DNA from: DATFTE01 sp963802575
GTDB taxonomy: Bacteria > Acidobacteriota > Terriglobia > Terriglobales > Acidobacteriaceae
Direction: 5' to 3'
Assembly (NCBI GenBank): GCA_963802575.1
Contig: CAWDJF010000001.1
Location: forward strand, 335,026 to 399,025
Length of the DNA: 64,000 nt
A program made the position numbers and the translations under genes. Shown here in pieces: positions 25,002 to 33,990 of this stretch (its first letter is position 1; each line of letters opens with the position of its first letter). The notes under the pieces are model-generated. The model saw nothing but the letters and a program-made list of their open reading frames with translations, had not been told where the DNA came from and ran no database searches.

Positions 25002-25023
25002 AAGGCGGGAATGTTCCCGCCTT
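25002..25023. terminator. Bidirectional intrinsic terminator
   Basis: AAGGCGGGAA - TG - TTCCCGCCTT is a perfect 10-bp stem. It has an A-run on its left side, giving U's for minus-strand transcripts, and a T-containing right flank. It sits between the convergent genes 24598-24999 and 25042-26151. Confidence 0.85.
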
Positions 25024-25041
25024 GCTGTTTACCCAAACAAT

Positions 25042-26151
25042 TTATTCGACCGGACGCTCCGCCATAACGGACGGCGACTTCTTCAACTCCGGCGTCGGCA
25101 CTGAAGTCGTCGTGGTGGTTGTGGCCACAACGCTGACCGCTGGTCTCGATTCGCTGCGCGGCATCACCCGCTCATCCCACTTGCCGAAAATCATCTTTCC
25201 GGCCGTAGTCTGCAGCACCGATGTCACCGAGATGTCGATAGTCTTGCCGATCATTTTGCGCGCGTTATCGACAACGACCATAGTTCCGTCGTCCAGATAC
25301 GCCACGCCCTGGTTGTACTCTTTGCCTTCTTTGAGAATGAATACTTTCATGATTTCGCCGGGCAGTACGATCGGTTTCAAGGAATTAGCCAGCTCGTTGA
25401 TATTCAACACCTCGACTCCCTGCAACTGCGCCACTTTGTTCAGGTTGAAGTCGTTGGTGATGATCTTGCCTTCATAGAGTTTGGCCAACTCGATCAGTTT
25501 TAAATCCACTTCGCGGACCGTGGGAAAATCGTCCTCAACAATCTGGATTTGCAACGAAGCCACTTTCTGCAGCCGTTGCAGGATGTCGAGGCCGCGCCGT
25601 CCGCGGTTGCGTTTTAAGGAGTCGGCGGAATCGGCCACCAGTTGCAGTTCGCGCAATACGAACTGCGGGGTGACGATGATGCCGTCGAGGAAGCCGGTTT
25701 CGGCGATGTCAGCGATCCGGCCATCAATAATGACGCTGGTGTCGAGAATCTTGTAGCTTTTCTTCGACTGCTTCTCGCCGCCAAAGATGCCGCCCAGCGC
25801 CGCCAGGTTCAGCAGGTCGCCCTTGTTCGCGCCCACTGCCAGACCCACGTAAGCCATCAGCAGCATCACCATGATCTGCAGAAAGCTTTGCGTAGGTCCT
25901 GACGGAATGCTGTTGCGAATCACCAGCGCAAAAAGATAAGCGCCGACAATGCCCAGCACGCTGCCGATGGCCGCCCCAATCAGCCGCTTCAGGCTGACCA
26001 GGTGCAACCGCCATTCGAATACGACAATCGCGACGCCGATGAAAACTCCCACACCCGCATCAAGGTTGGAAGGGAGCCCGAAAGGTTGAATCTTGAAGCA
26101 AGTAAAAGCAACAAAAAGAACAAATAAGAAACGAATCAAGAAAACGTCCAC
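25042..26151 (-). CDS. YacL-like PIN/TRAM-domain membrane protein
   Basis: A 369-residue protein. The start is GTG 26151, preceded by GGAGG at a seven-base spacing. Four transmembrane helices (about 1-115) precede a PIN domain (ILDTSVIIDGRIADIAE, TNDFNLNKVAQLQG) and a TRAM-like beta domain (GVAYLDDGTMVVVDNAR). This is the architecture of Bacillus YacL and mycobacterial homologues. A ~35-residue Thr/Ser/Pro tail ends the protein. It is a possible membrane-tethered nuclease; substrates are unknown. Confidence 0.9.
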   Translation of the reverse strand: MDVFLIRFLFVLFVAFTCFKIQPFGLPSNLDAGVGVFIGVAIVVFEWRLHLVSLKRLIGAAIGSVLGIVGAYLFALVIRNSIPSGPTQSFLQIMVMLLMAYVGLAVGANKGDLLNLAALGGIFGGEKQSKKSYKILDTSVIIDGRIADIAETGFLDGIIVTPQFVLRELQLVADSADSLKRNRGRRGLDILQRLQKVASLQIQIVEDDFPTVREVDLKLIELAKLYEGKIITNDFNLNKVAQLQGVEVLNINELANSLKPIVLPGEIMKVFILKEGKEYNQGVAYLDDGTMVVVDNARKMIGKTIDISVTSVLQTTAGKMIFGKWDERVMPRSESRPAVSVVATTTTTTSVPTPELKKSPSVMAERPVE

Positions 26152-26427
26152 GAATGGACCTCCCCGGAACTCAGCCGGGCCAATGCGCGTTGAGTTCCGC
26201 ACTGGTCGCCACTTGCCGACATGTCGGCAACCAGTGATCTAAGAAACAGAGCTATCAAGGAACAATAAAAAACTCCGCCCGCCCGGGCAGAGCCGGACCA
26301 GGCAAAAACTATCAGTCGCAGTATATACCGCGGCCGGACGCGAGAATCGCAGAAAGGATGGACGGTGTCGGTATGCGAGCGTAATGCGGTTTGCGCGATG
26401 AGGCGGGCGTTCGTTTACACTTCTTCC

Positions 26428-27387
26428 ATGAAAGCCCTTGTCATCAGTCGCTTAGGCGGGCCCGAGGTTCTCGAGGTGCGCGATATGCCAGAACCCGTGC
26501 CCAGTGCCGGTCAGGAACTGGTCTCAGTCCAAGCCGCGGGAATCAATTTCGCCGACCTGATGAGCGCCACGGGAGGCTATCCCGGAACCCCGAAGCCGCC
26601 GCTGATTGCGGGTCGCGAGTTCTCCGGCGTTCAGCAAAACACCGGGAAACGCGTCATGGGATACGCGCAGTTCGCCGCCTTCGCCGAAAAAGTCGCCGCG
26701 CGCAGCGAATTGCTCTGGCCCGTGCCCGACGACTGGAGCGCCGAAGAGGGCGCCGCCTTCCCCGTGAACTACTTCACCGCTTACTTCGCGTATTGGAAAG
26801 CCGGGCTGCTCGAAAAATCTCCCGGCCCGACTCCGCGCGTTCTGATTCACGCAGTTGCCGGAGGCGTCGGTACGGCAGCTGTGCAGATCGGCAAACTGCT
26901 TGGCATCGAGATGTACGGAACTTCGTCTTCGGAAGACAAACTCACGCGCGTCAAAGCGCTCGGCCTGCAACATGGCATCAACTACAAAGAGCGCGACTAC
27001 GAAGAAGCGATCAAAGATTTGACCCACGGAGAAGGCGTCGACGCCGTCTTCGAGATGCTGGGAGGCCCGCATGTGGCGAAGAGCGTTCACTGCCTGCGCG
27101 ATTTCGGACGCGTCATCGTCTACGGCGCCGCCACCGGAGAGCCGGCCAATTTCGATCCGCGCATTCTTTACGCCAAAGGCGCCAGCGTGCACGGCCTCTG
27201 GCTGACGTATCTCTCGCAACATCGCGAGCTGATGCAATCGGCGTGGAAGCAATTGCAAGCTTGGACTTCCGCCGGACACTTGCATCCCGTCATCGGCGCC
27301 ACGCTTCCTTTAGAGAAAGCTGAAGAAGCGTATCGCCTGTTGCTCGAACGCAAGAATTTCGGGAAGGTCGTGCTGACGATCACCTAG
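26428..27387 (+). CDS. NADPH:quinone reductase-like MDR oxidoreductase
   Basis: A 319-residue medium-chain dehydrogenase/reductase. It starts at ATG 26428 (MKALVISRLGGPEVLEVRD); the longer frame upstream has no support. The GroES-like N-terminal half and the Rossmann half, with VAGGVGTAAVQIGKLLG, are intact. No catalytic zinc ligands are visible, so it belongs to the quinone-oxidoreductase/zeta-crystallin group. yqeY follows after 26 bases. Confidence 0.9.
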   Translation: MKALVISRLGGPEVLEVRDMPEPVPSAGQELVSVQAAGINFADLMSATGGYPGTPKPPLIAGREFSGVQQNTGKRVMGYAQFAAFAEKVAARSELLWPVPDDWSAEEGAAFPVNYFTAYFAYWKAGLLEKSPGPTPRVLIHAVAGGVGTAAVQIGKLLGIEMYGTSSSEDKLTRVKALGLQHGINYKERDYEEAIKDLTHGEGVDAVFEMLGGPHVAKSVHCLRDFGRVIVYGAATGEPANFDPRILYAKGASVHGLWLTYLSQHRELMQSAWKQLQAWTSAGHLHPVIGATLPLEKAEEAYRLLLERKNFGKVVLTIT

Positions 27388-27413
27388 AAAGCGCTGCTCG
27401 CTATAATCCCAAC

Positions 27414-27872
27414 ATGAGCCTCATCGACGACATTCAGAAGCACATCATCGAAGCCATGAAGGCCCGCGACGAGCAGCGCCTCTCGACGCTGCGCATGGTG
27501 AAGACCGCACTCAAGCATCGCGAAGTCGAAAAGATGGCCCCGCTCGACGACAAAGAATCGCAACAGATCCTGACCACGCTGATCAAGCAGCGCAAAGAAT
27601 CGATCGAGCAATTCACCAAAGGCGGCCGCCAGGAAATGGCCGACAAAGAAGCCGCCGAGATCATCCTGATCGAGTCTTATCTGCCGAAAGCCGCCGGAGA
27701 AGCCGAGATCGTCGCCGGAGTAAGGGCCACCATCGCCGAAATGGGCTCTCCCACCATGAAAGATGTGGGAACGGTCATGAAAAATGCCATGGCAAGATTC
27801 GCCGCCGCCGGCATGCGGGTCGATGGCAAGGTGGTCAGCGAAGCCGTCAAGAAAGAATTAACCCCGAAATAA
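27414..27872 (+). CDS. yqeY: GatB/YqeY-domain protein
   Basis: A 152-residue YqeY protein. The family start MSLIDDIQKHIIEAMKARDE, the LRMVKTALKH helix and the C-terminal FAAAGMRVDGKVVSE are present. The family shares the tail domain of GatB and is thought to interact with tRNA, but its role is not settled. It follows the quinone reductase closely and ends before a palindromic hairpin. Confidence 0.92.
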   Translation: MSLIDDIQKHIIEAMKARDEQRLSTLRMVKTALKHREVEKMAPLDDKESQQILTTLIKQRKESIEQFTKGGRQEMADKEAAEIILIESYLPKAAGEAEIVAGVRATIAEMGSPTMKDVGTVMKNAMARFAAAGMRVDGKVVSEAVKKELTPK

Positions 27873-27885
27873 AAACTCGAGGGTG

Positions 27886-27920
27886 CCCCGTCCTTGTCGC
27901 GTTCTTTGCGACAGGGCGGG
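27886..27920. terminator. Hairpin repeat after yqeY
   Basis: CCCCGTCCTTGTCGC (27886-27900) pairs imperfectly with GCGACAGGGCGGG (27908-27920) 14 bases after the yqeY stop. A near-identical copy lies at 42905-42938, 10 bases after another plus-strand stop. It may serve as a terminator; there is only a short T-run. Confidence 0.6.
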
Positions 27921-27933
27921 ATTTCGGGCCGGT

Positions 27934-28788
27934 TCACTTGCTTCTCTGCCATTCCCGATAAGCTTCGCTCTTCGACACTCCCATCTCTTTCGCGACGCGC
28001 TTCAGGGCGGCTTTTTCATCTAAATTCTCGGAAGCCATGATCTGCTCCATCCTCTGGCGCAGATTGACTGTCTCGGCTCTGGGCTTTTGGCTCTCGGCTT
28101 TGGCAATCAATAACGTGATCTCACCTTTCACATCTCCACGAGATTTCAATGTCGCCAAAATCTCTCCTGCGCTTCCGCGTAAGAACTCTTCATGGAGCTT
28201 GGTCACCTCGCGCGCAATGACGATGTGCCGCTCAGCGCCCAGAATCTCAACCACATCTTCTACCGCCTCGACAATCCGGTGCGGCGCCTCATAAAACACC
28301 TGCGTCCGCTCGGAATCCTTTACTGCTTCCAATGCCTGTCTTCTCTGTCCCCGCTTTGCTGGAAGGAATCCGTTAAAGCGGAACGAATCCGTCGGCAATC
28401 CGCTCGCCACCAGCGCCGACAAGAACGCCGACGCGCCCGGAATCGGAACCACCGGAATCTTGTGACGGATCGCCAGCGAGATCAGACGGAACCCTGGATC
28501 GGATATTCCCGGCATGCCTGCGTCCGTGACGAGGGCGATCCGCGCGCCCGCTTCCAACTCTTTCACCAGCTCCGGCGCGCGTTCCATCTCGTTGTGTTCG
28601 TGATAGCTGGTCGTCTTGGTGACGATGCTGTAGTGATTCAGCAGCTTCTGCGTCTGGCGCGTGTCTTCGCAGGCGATCAGGTCGGCTTCTTTCAGCACCC
28701 GCACCGCGCGGAGCGTGATGTCTTCGAGATTCCCTATCGGAGTCCCCACCAGGTAAAGTCCCGGCGTGAGCGCGGAATCCGTTTTCAT
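27934..28788 (-). CDS. rsmI: 16S rRNA (cytidine1402-2'-O)-methyltransferase
   Basis: A 284-residue SAM-dependent methyltransferase of the tetrapyrrole-methylase fold. GLYLVGTPIGNLEDITLRAV, CEDTRQTQKLLNHY, VTDAGMPGISDPGF and FYEAPHRI are all diagnostic RsmI motifs. The C-terminal ~50 residues form the helical tail usual in the family. The length is normal. It is convergent with yqeY and divergent from the fmdB-like gene. Confidence 0.96.
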   Translation of the reverse strand: MKTDSALTPGLYLVGTPIGNLEDITLRAVRVLKEADLIACEDTRQTQKLLNHYSIVTKTTSYHEHNEMERAPELVKELEAGARIALVTDAGMPGISDPGFRLISLAIRHKIPVVPIPGASAFLSALVASGLPTDSFRFNGFLPAKRGQRRQALEAVKDSERTQVFYEAPHRIVEAVEDVVEILGAERHIVIAREVTKLHEEFLRGSAGEILATLKSRGDVKGEITLLIAKAESQKPRAETVNLRQRMEQIMASENLDEKAALKRVAKEMGVSKSEAYREWQRSK

Positions 28789-28880
28789 GCCGCGAGTCTA
28801 CCATCGTCACAAATTGACGTGACGCGCCGTGAAACCTAGAATCAAAGCAGACCATTTGCTGGGGTTGGTACAGAGAATCC

Positions 28881-29216
28881 ATGCCACTTTACGAGTACGA
28901 GTGCAAGAAGTGCCATCACCGCTTTGAGCGCATCCAGAAGTTTTCCGACCCGCACGTCAAGAAGTGCCCAGACTGCGGAGGCCCGGTCGAGCAGGTGATC
29001 TCCGCCCCCGCGGTGCAGTTCAAGGGCTCGGGCTGGTACGTCACCGACTACGGCAAGAACACCTCGCACACGCCGCACACGCCCTCCTCGTCAAACGGCG
29101 ACTCGAAGTCTGAGGGCAAATCCGAAAGCAAATCCGACGACAAGGCCAAGTCCGAAGGAAAGTCCAAGTCGGAAGACAAGCCCAAGAAGAAGGCGCCCTC
29201 CTCCGAAAAGAAGTAA
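28881..29216 (+). CDS. FmdB-family zinc-ribbon protein
   Basis: A 111-residue protein. The N-terminal zinc ribbon has two CxxC pairs (YECKKCHHRF and KKCPDCGG), and GSGWYVTDY ends the domain, as in FmdB/CxxC_CxxC_SSSS proteins. The C-terminal ~45 residues are a Ser/Lys/Glu low-complexity tail (KSEGKSESKSDDKAKSEG). It is probably a small regulatory or RNA/DNA-associated protein; the role is unproven. Confidence 0.88.
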   Translation: MPLYEYECKKCHHRFERIQKFSDPHVKKCPDCGGPVEQVISAPAVQFKGSGWYVTDYGKNTSHTPHTPSSSNGDSKSEGKSESKSDDKAKSEGKSKSEDKPKKKAPSSEKK

Positions 29217-29226
29217 CCCTGAAGCC

Positions 29227-29284
29227 TTGTCATTCCGAAGCGAAGCGAGGAATCTGCTTTCGGTTTGCGCCGCCTCGACACCGT
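29227..29284. repeat. GTCATTCCGAAGCGAAGCGA-type repeat (single copy)
   Basis: One arm of the GTCATTCCGAGC family follows the zinc-ribbon gene. It matches the arms at 22830 and 22894. Confidence 0.75.
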
Positions 29285-29347
29285 GAGGCCTGAATCCTTT
29301 TCTCCCTCGCCACATCTAAATAGTCGTTATAACGAGGATTCTCTTCT

Positions 29348-30047
29348 ATGATCAACATTCGCCGCAGCAACGAGCGTGGTGGAGGCAATTTCGGATGGCT
29401 CAACACCCGCCACAGCTTCTCCTTTGACTCGTATTACGACCCCAAACACATGGGATTTCGCTCTTTGCGCGTCATCAACGAAGACTGGGTCGCGCCCGGC
29501 GAGGGATTCCCCGCGCATCCTCATCGCGACATGGAAATCATCACGTATGTCCTCGAAGGCGCGCTCGAACATAAAGACAGCTTGGGAACGGGCTCGGTCA
29601 TTCGTCCCGGCGACGGGCAGCGCATGAGCGCGGGACGCGGCATCCGCCACAGCGAGATGAATGCGTCAGACACGGAAAAAGCTCATCTGCTGCAGATCTG
29701 GATCATGCCCGACCAGCCGGGACACGAGCCCAGCTATGAGCAGAAGGCGTTTCCGGAAAGCGAGAAGCGCGGCAAGCTGCGCCTGATCGCCGGGCCCGAT
29801 GGCAAAGATGGCTCGGTCACCATTCACCAGGACGCCAAGCTCTACGTCTCGCTGCTCAATCCCGGAGACGAAGTCACGCACGATCTGGGCAAATCTCGCC
29901 ACGCGTGGCTGCAGGTCGCGAAAGGCGCGGTCGAGTTGAATGGCAAGAGAGCTCGAGCAGGGCGACGGCGCCGCCATCAGCGACGAACAGAAGCTTGCGA
30001 TCAAAGGAACATCTGACGCCGAGATTCTGCTGTTCGATCTGGCCTAA
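29348..30047 (+). pseudogene. Pirin-like bicupin, frameshifted near the 3' end
   Basis: The frame from ATG 29348 is a pirin (YDPKHMGFRSLRVINEDW, PHRDMEIITYVLEGALEHKD, RMSAGRGIRHSE). After VELNGK (about 29948) it drifts into an Arg-rich tail and stops at 30016. Removing one base from AAGAGAGCTC restores the family ending (ELEQGDGAAI, LLFDLA) with a stop at 30047. The metal-binding cupin part is intact, so the truncated product might still fold. Sequence error is equally possible. Confidence 0.82.
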
Positions 30048-30055
30048 AACTCTAG

Positions 30056-30131
30056 CCACGGATTTACGCGGATTTCCACGGATCAATTCATAAAAAGACT
30101 CGATCCGTGAGAATCCGCGTGATCCGTGGCT
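30056..30131. repeat. CCACGGATTTACGCGGATT-type inverted repeat
   Basis: The left arm (CCACGGATTTACGCGGATTT) and the right arm (AATCCGCGTGATCCGTGG) pair over more than 20 bases. The same family appears upstream of ispF (23497-23514) and in frame inside mnmG (57881-57910). It lies between the pirin remnant and the next membrane gene. Confidence 0.8.
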
Positions 30132-30143
30132 TATGCTTTTGTC

Positions 30144-30560
30144 GTGGAACGTCCTCAGGGAGTCGTCGCGATCGCGACCTTGTTTTTTGCGGTCGCGTCT
30201 TATCTCGGCGTCATCGGCTTGCTCATGATCGTCAGTCCGGGCACGGTGCCGATGTCTCTAGGCGCGCCTCTGCTGGGAGGCCTCGAACTCGCTGGCCCCT
30301 ACATGTTCCTGCTCATTGCACTGATCGCCGCCGCGATCGCATACGGCATGTTGCGATTGAACAACTGGGCGCGGCGTGCGGCTATCCTCGTAGCCATCTA
30401 CGGAGTCGTCATGCTGGTGCCGCCGGTGTCGAGCGCCGTCATCGGATTCCAGCCCAAAGCCCTGGTCTTCGGCGGCCTCGGTGTCATGCTCCGTGTCATG
30501 ATCGTCTGGTACTTGTTTCAAGAGCCGGTGAAAGACGAGTTTTCCAAGCCGTCCCCTTAA
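30144..30560 (+). CDS. Hypothetical four-helix membrane protein
   Basis: A 138-residue protein with four hydrophobic helices (VVAIATLFFAVASYLGVIGL, YMFLLIALIAAAIAYGML, AAILVAIYGVVMLVPP, and VFGGLGVMLRVMIVWYLF). I start at GTG 30144; GTG 30126 lies in the flanking repeat. No family is recognised. Confidence 0.65.
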   Translation: MERPQGVVAIATLFFAVASYLGVIGLLMIVSPGTVPMSLGAPLLGGLELAGPYMFLLIALIAAAIAYGMLRLNNWARRAAILVAIYGVVMLVPPVSSAVIGFQPKALVFGGLGVMLRVMIVWYLFQEPVKDEFSKPSP

Positions 30561-30579
30561 ACTCTCCCCTTAGAAGAGA

Positions 30580-30672
30580 ATGTCATCCCGAGCGCAGTCG
30601 CGCTGAGCGTAGCGAGGCGCGGCGGAGTCGAGAGCCTGCCCTGAGCGAAGTCGAAGGGGACCCCGCGTGCGC
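30580..30672. repeat. CATCCCGAGCGCAGTCGCGC-type composite repeat
   Basis: A longer variant of the GTCATCCCGAG family made of overlapping GAGCG..CTGAGCG..GAGTCGA units. It sits between two plus-strand membrane-protein genes. No ORF is supported in it. Confidence 0.7.
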
Positions 30673-30740
30673 ATAAAGCGGCAAAGGCCTCGCAAGGAAT
30701 TCTCTTTCGCACGTTCACAAGGTATAGTCACGAACCACCG

Positions 30741-31220
30741 GTGGACTACTGGTTCCAAAAGACGCTCTACGAATCCTTCTGGCCCAGCTACTTGGCTAGC
30801 GTCGTCGTTGCGTTCGTCCTGATTCCAATTCTTTCCGCCTTCCCGACGGTCACTCTACTCGGCCCCTACGTGCAGTGGGTGGGTCTCGGCTGGGCGGTGG
30901 TATTAGCGCTCATCGCCGGTTTTCTTTGTGAACGCTGGTTGCCGCGACCGGCCGCGCACTGGGCGTGGACGCTGGGAATCATTTGGCTGGCGGTCGGCGG
31001 GTGCGACCTTGCAACTAGTCTGGGGGCTTCCGCAGTGCACCAAACCCGATGGCAGTATCTGTTCGATCAATTGTTCCGAGATTGTGAAGCGAGTGAATGC
31101 ATGTACCTGGCTTTCTTTACCTACCCCGCAGTTTGCGCATTTATCTTCTCCCTTGGCGCGGCCTTTGGCCTGAAACGTTCCCGCAAAAGCCCCCCTCGGC
31201 CTAATTCCGCCGAGACATGA
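30741..31220 (+). CDS. Hypothetical membrane protein
   Basis: A 159-residue protein from GTG 30741. There are four hydrophobic segments (YLASVVVAFVLIPILSAFP, VGLGWAVVLALIAGFLC, AWTLGIIWLAVGGCDL, and FTYPAVCAFIFSLGAAFGL). Two cysteines lie in a loop (FRDCEASEC). No family is recognised. The tail is basic and Pro-rich. Confidence 0.6.
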   Translation: MDYWFQKTLYESFWPSYLASVVVAFVLIPILSAFPTVTLLGPYVQWVGLGWAVVLALIAGFLCERWLPRPAAHWAWTLGIIWLAVGGCDLATSLGASAVHQTRWQYLFDQLFRDCEASECMYLAFFTYPAVCAFIFSLGAAFGLKRSRKSPPRPNSAET

Positions 31221-31541
31221 GCTCTCCCATGTCTATTCCTTGCGTCACCCCTACCCAGCCGCACCTCTAAATTCACCTTTCTAGTTCCAAAATGGGAATT
31301 ACTGATTAGCTATTGCTAGAAGATATTCCATGATCTAAACGCGCCCTGGCGCTGTCAGGCGTTGCGGATGGCCCTGAGGTCCACCCAGAATCCGAGTTCG
31401 CGCTGGAGAGGCCTTAAAACCATCGCACGTGGCATCCTACGCAACGGCCGGATGCCAATCTGAACGTATGGCCCAACTCGGCTTTCACCTGTTATCAATA
31501 ACTTACAGATAATCACAACAAAGCGCAGGAGTTAAAAGAGC
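31221..31541. other. Intergenic, no gene seen
   Basis: About 320 bases with no supported ORF, no palindrome of note and no match to the dispersed repeats. It is more AT-rich near 31290-31330. It ends at the terminator of the minus-strand FecR-type gene. Confidence 0.6.
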
Positions 31542-31569
31542 AAAAAAAAGAGCGGCCCGCAGGCCGCTC
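31542..31569 (-). terminator. Strong intrinsic terminator
   Basis: On the minus strand: GAGCGGCC - TGCG - GGCCGCTC followed by eight T's. It lies 22 bases after the stop of the FecR/DUF6600-type gene. Confidence 0.92.
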
Positions 31570-31590
31570 GTGAAGAACTCTACTTCCAGC

Positions 31591-33621
31591 TTAGTGAGGC
31601 CGCTGTCCTTTCGGAGCTTCTTTCGGCGGCGGCTGCTTGGGCGCCTCATGCGGAGAAGGTGCTGGCCGTGTCTGCTCCCGTTGTTGCTGCCAGTTGTGAT
31701 ACTTCTGCTCTTCCTGCTGCTGTTGTTGCTGGCTCATCTCGTGCTGCGGAGGCATGGGCTTCGCCAGCGGATGCGACCACTGCTGTTGCTGCGGTGGTTG
31801 CGGACGCTCGTTGCCATTAGGCTGCGATGGCCTCTCGACGTTGCTGTTCGATGGCCGTTCCGCGTTATTGTTCGACGGTCGTTCAACGTTGTTGTTGGGC
31901 CGCTGATCCGGTCTCGGCGCCGGCTCCTGTTGCCCGCCCTGCGGAGGACGGGGCACGTTCCTCGAAGGCTGTGCCGGCTCCATTGGCCGATTGGTCGGTT
32001 GCGCTGGTTCGGGGCGGTTATTCTGCGGCGGTTGCTGCGGGCGCGCCGTCTCCGTCGGACGATTGGGTTGCGCCGGTTCCGACGCGCGGCCCGGTTGTGC
32101 CGGACGCGTCATCGTCTCTGCAGGGCGCGTGTTGTTCTGCGGCATGTTGGTCTGCCGCTGGTCGAATGACTGCCGCGGAGGCGCTGGAGGCCGCTCGGCT
32201 ACCACTTGTCGCTTCTCCACTCTCGCCGGAGGTTGAAATCGCGCCGGCGAGCCTGCGCCCAGCACGCTCTGCCGCACTGGTTGCACCGGAACTTCGTGGG
32301 TAACCTGCGCTTCCTGCAGTTGCCGCTCGTTCACCTGCACCAGGCCGCGGTTCACCGGACGCGCATTCACAAACGTATCGTGCGACACCACGGTCACTGC
32401 GTTGCCTACACGCTGGTTCACATAGGTCACGTGAGTGACGTTCACGTTGTTGTAGACATTCGTGATGCGCGTGACGTTCACGGTCGTGTTGGTAATGTTC
32501 ACCTGATTCACGTAAGTGCGGCTCACGCGGTATCCCGGAACAAAGACTTCTCCCGGAGCCAGCGGGAACCATCCCACTGCCGGACCGCCGCCGCCCACCG
32601 CGATGCCTACTCCGCCAACCCACGCCACCAGCGCGGGAGCGTAGACGGGACGCACGTACACCGGTCCCGGCACCCAGCACCATCCCGCTCCTACGTACGC
32701 CCAGCGTCCATAGTGGAACGGAGCGAATCCCCAGGGCTCATCTTCCACCCAGGTCCATCCCCATGGGCCGATAAAGGCCCAGTGTCCGTTACGATAAGGC
32801 GCCCATCCCACGGCAACGCCGGTCGGTTGCCACACATTGCCATAGCCTGCAACGTAGTTCCAGCGGCCGTAGTCGTCGAGATCTTCGTATCCGGTCATTT
32901 CCGGCGAAATATAGTTCGGCGTTACCCCAGCATCTTCGCGACGGTCGCGATCGGAGGCCCAGCGATCAAGATCATCGTCGGCAGGAATCTGGTTGATGTC
33001 GTGATCGATCTGATCGATTCCACTGAAACGGGATTGCTGTCCGCCGAGCACGGTGTAGTTCGCACCGCCGCCCGCGGCTTCGCCCTGGCCCTTCCACACG
33101 GTGACGAGCGTGGTGTCGCCGGCTTCGTTGACATCGATGCGGTATTCGCCGGGACGCCGCACGGTGAACGCCAGGTTCGGCGTATCGACTTCGAATTGGT
33201 CGTCGTCGTCGAGATGGCGCACGCGCAGCATCAGCGATCCTTGCGCCAGACGCAGTTGCGTAGCGCGATCGTCGAGATCCAGGAACGTCATACTGGTTTC
33301 CGGACCCATGCGCAGAACGGTTGAGCCGATATGCAGCTCATCGCGCGAATCCTTATCGGCCCACAAATTGTCGCCCGTGGTCAGCGGACGGTTTGGCACA
33401 GCCTGTAACCAGTCGCCCTCGCCACCAGGCTGAAACGATACGGAGCCTTCCGAGTAGTTCATGCGCGCAATGCGTCCCGGAGGATCCTGTTGCGGCTGCC
33501 CTTGATCCTGTGGCGGGGGACCTTGCGGCGGCTCGTCTTGCGCCCCCGCATTTTGCGGCGCGACGGCCAGCGCCAGCACTGCCGCCAAAAATGCACTTAG
33601 CAAGAGGTTCGATGTCTTCAT
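31591..33621 (-). CDS. Secreted FecR-domain / DUF6600-like protein with Pro/Gln/Asn-rich tail
   Basis: A 676-residue protein. The start is ATG 33621, with GGAG upstream and a clean signal peptide (LLLSAFLAAVLALAVAPQNA). Residues ~60-200 are FecR-like (beta strands around SVSFQPGGEG, VLRMGPETSMTFLDL, VRRPGEYRIDV). A Trp/Tyr/Gly-rich block follows (YGRWNYVAGYGNVW, WAPYRNGHWAF, FAPFHYGRWAY), typical of DUF6600. The final ~200 residues are a Pro/Gln/Asn/Arg low-complexity tail with many NNNERPSN-type units. It is probably an envelope protein. A strong terminator follows. Confidence 0.87.
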   Translation of the reverse strand: MKTSNLLLSAFLAAVLALAVAPQNAGAQDEPPQGPPPQDQGQPQQDPPGRIARMNYSEGSVSFQPGGEGDWLQAVPNRPLTTGDNLWADKDSRDELHIGSTVLRMGPETSMTFLDLDDRATQLRLAQGSLMLRVRHLDDDDQFEVDTPNLAFTVRRPGEYRIDVNEAGDTTLVTVWKGQGEAAGGGANYTVLGGQQSRFSGIDQIDHDINQIPADDDLDRWASDRDRREDAGVTPNYISPEMTGYEDLDDYGRWNYVAGYGNVWQPTGVAVGWAPYRNGHWAFIGPWGWTWVEDEPWGFAPFHYGRWAYVGAGWCWVPGPVYVRPVYAPALVAWVGGVGIAVGGGGPAVGWFPLAPGEVFVPGYRVSRTYVNQVNITNTTVNVTRITNVYNNVNVTHVTYVNQRVGNAVTVVSHDTFVNARPVNRGLVQVNERQLQEAQVTHEVPVQPVRQSVLGAGSPARFQPPARVEKRQVVAERPPAPPRQSFDQRQTNMPQNNTRPAETMTRPAQPGRASEPAQPNRPTETARPQQPPQNNRPEPAQPTNRPMEPAQPSRNVPRPPQGGQQEPAPRPDQRPNNNVERPSNNNAERPSNSNVERPSQPNGNERPQPPQQQQWSHPLAKPMPPQHEMSQQQQQQEEQKYHNWQQQREQTRPAPSPHEAPKQPPPKEAPKGQRPH

Positions 33622-33825
33622 TCGTTTTCTCCGACCCACTCTGTCAAAACACGCCAACCCGAGGAAAAGTTCCGCGCACTCTGTTCTGAGAATAATCGAA
33701 CTCCCGTAACCTGCTGGATTACCTCGCAGATTCCCCATGATTCAATTTGCGGGATGACATCAGCGCACGTCTATACCGTCAAATGCTGACATTGAATAAT
33801 TGCGCAACTGAGGCAACCAAAAGCA

Positions 33826-33990
33826 GCTGTCAGCTGTCAGCTTTCAGCTGTCAGCTCTCAGTGCGCAAAACCGGCGTCGGGCTTCGGGCGTCAGGCTTCG
33901 GGACCAAACAACAAAGGGCGGCGCAGCCGCCCCTGGTCTTTCTTTCTCGGTACTCGGTGCTGGGTACTCGGTACTGTATTTAGGTACTGG
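33826..33990. repeat. Mixed dispersed repeats (CAGCT and GTACTGGGTA types)
   Basis: CAGCTGTCAGCTTTCAGCTG units (33826-33862) are followed by GGTACTCGGTGCTGGGTACT units (33945-33988). They fill the gap between two minus-strand genes and touch the stop end of the receiver-like gene. Confidence 0.7.

Noticed and set aside
30107..30676. 189-codon plus-strand ORF overlapping the membrane protein
   Set aside because: Arg-rich out-of-frame reading of 30144-30560 and of the following repeat.
32206..33324. 372-codon plus-strand ORF
   Set aside because: Antisense to the FecR/DUF6600-type gene; His-rich shadow.
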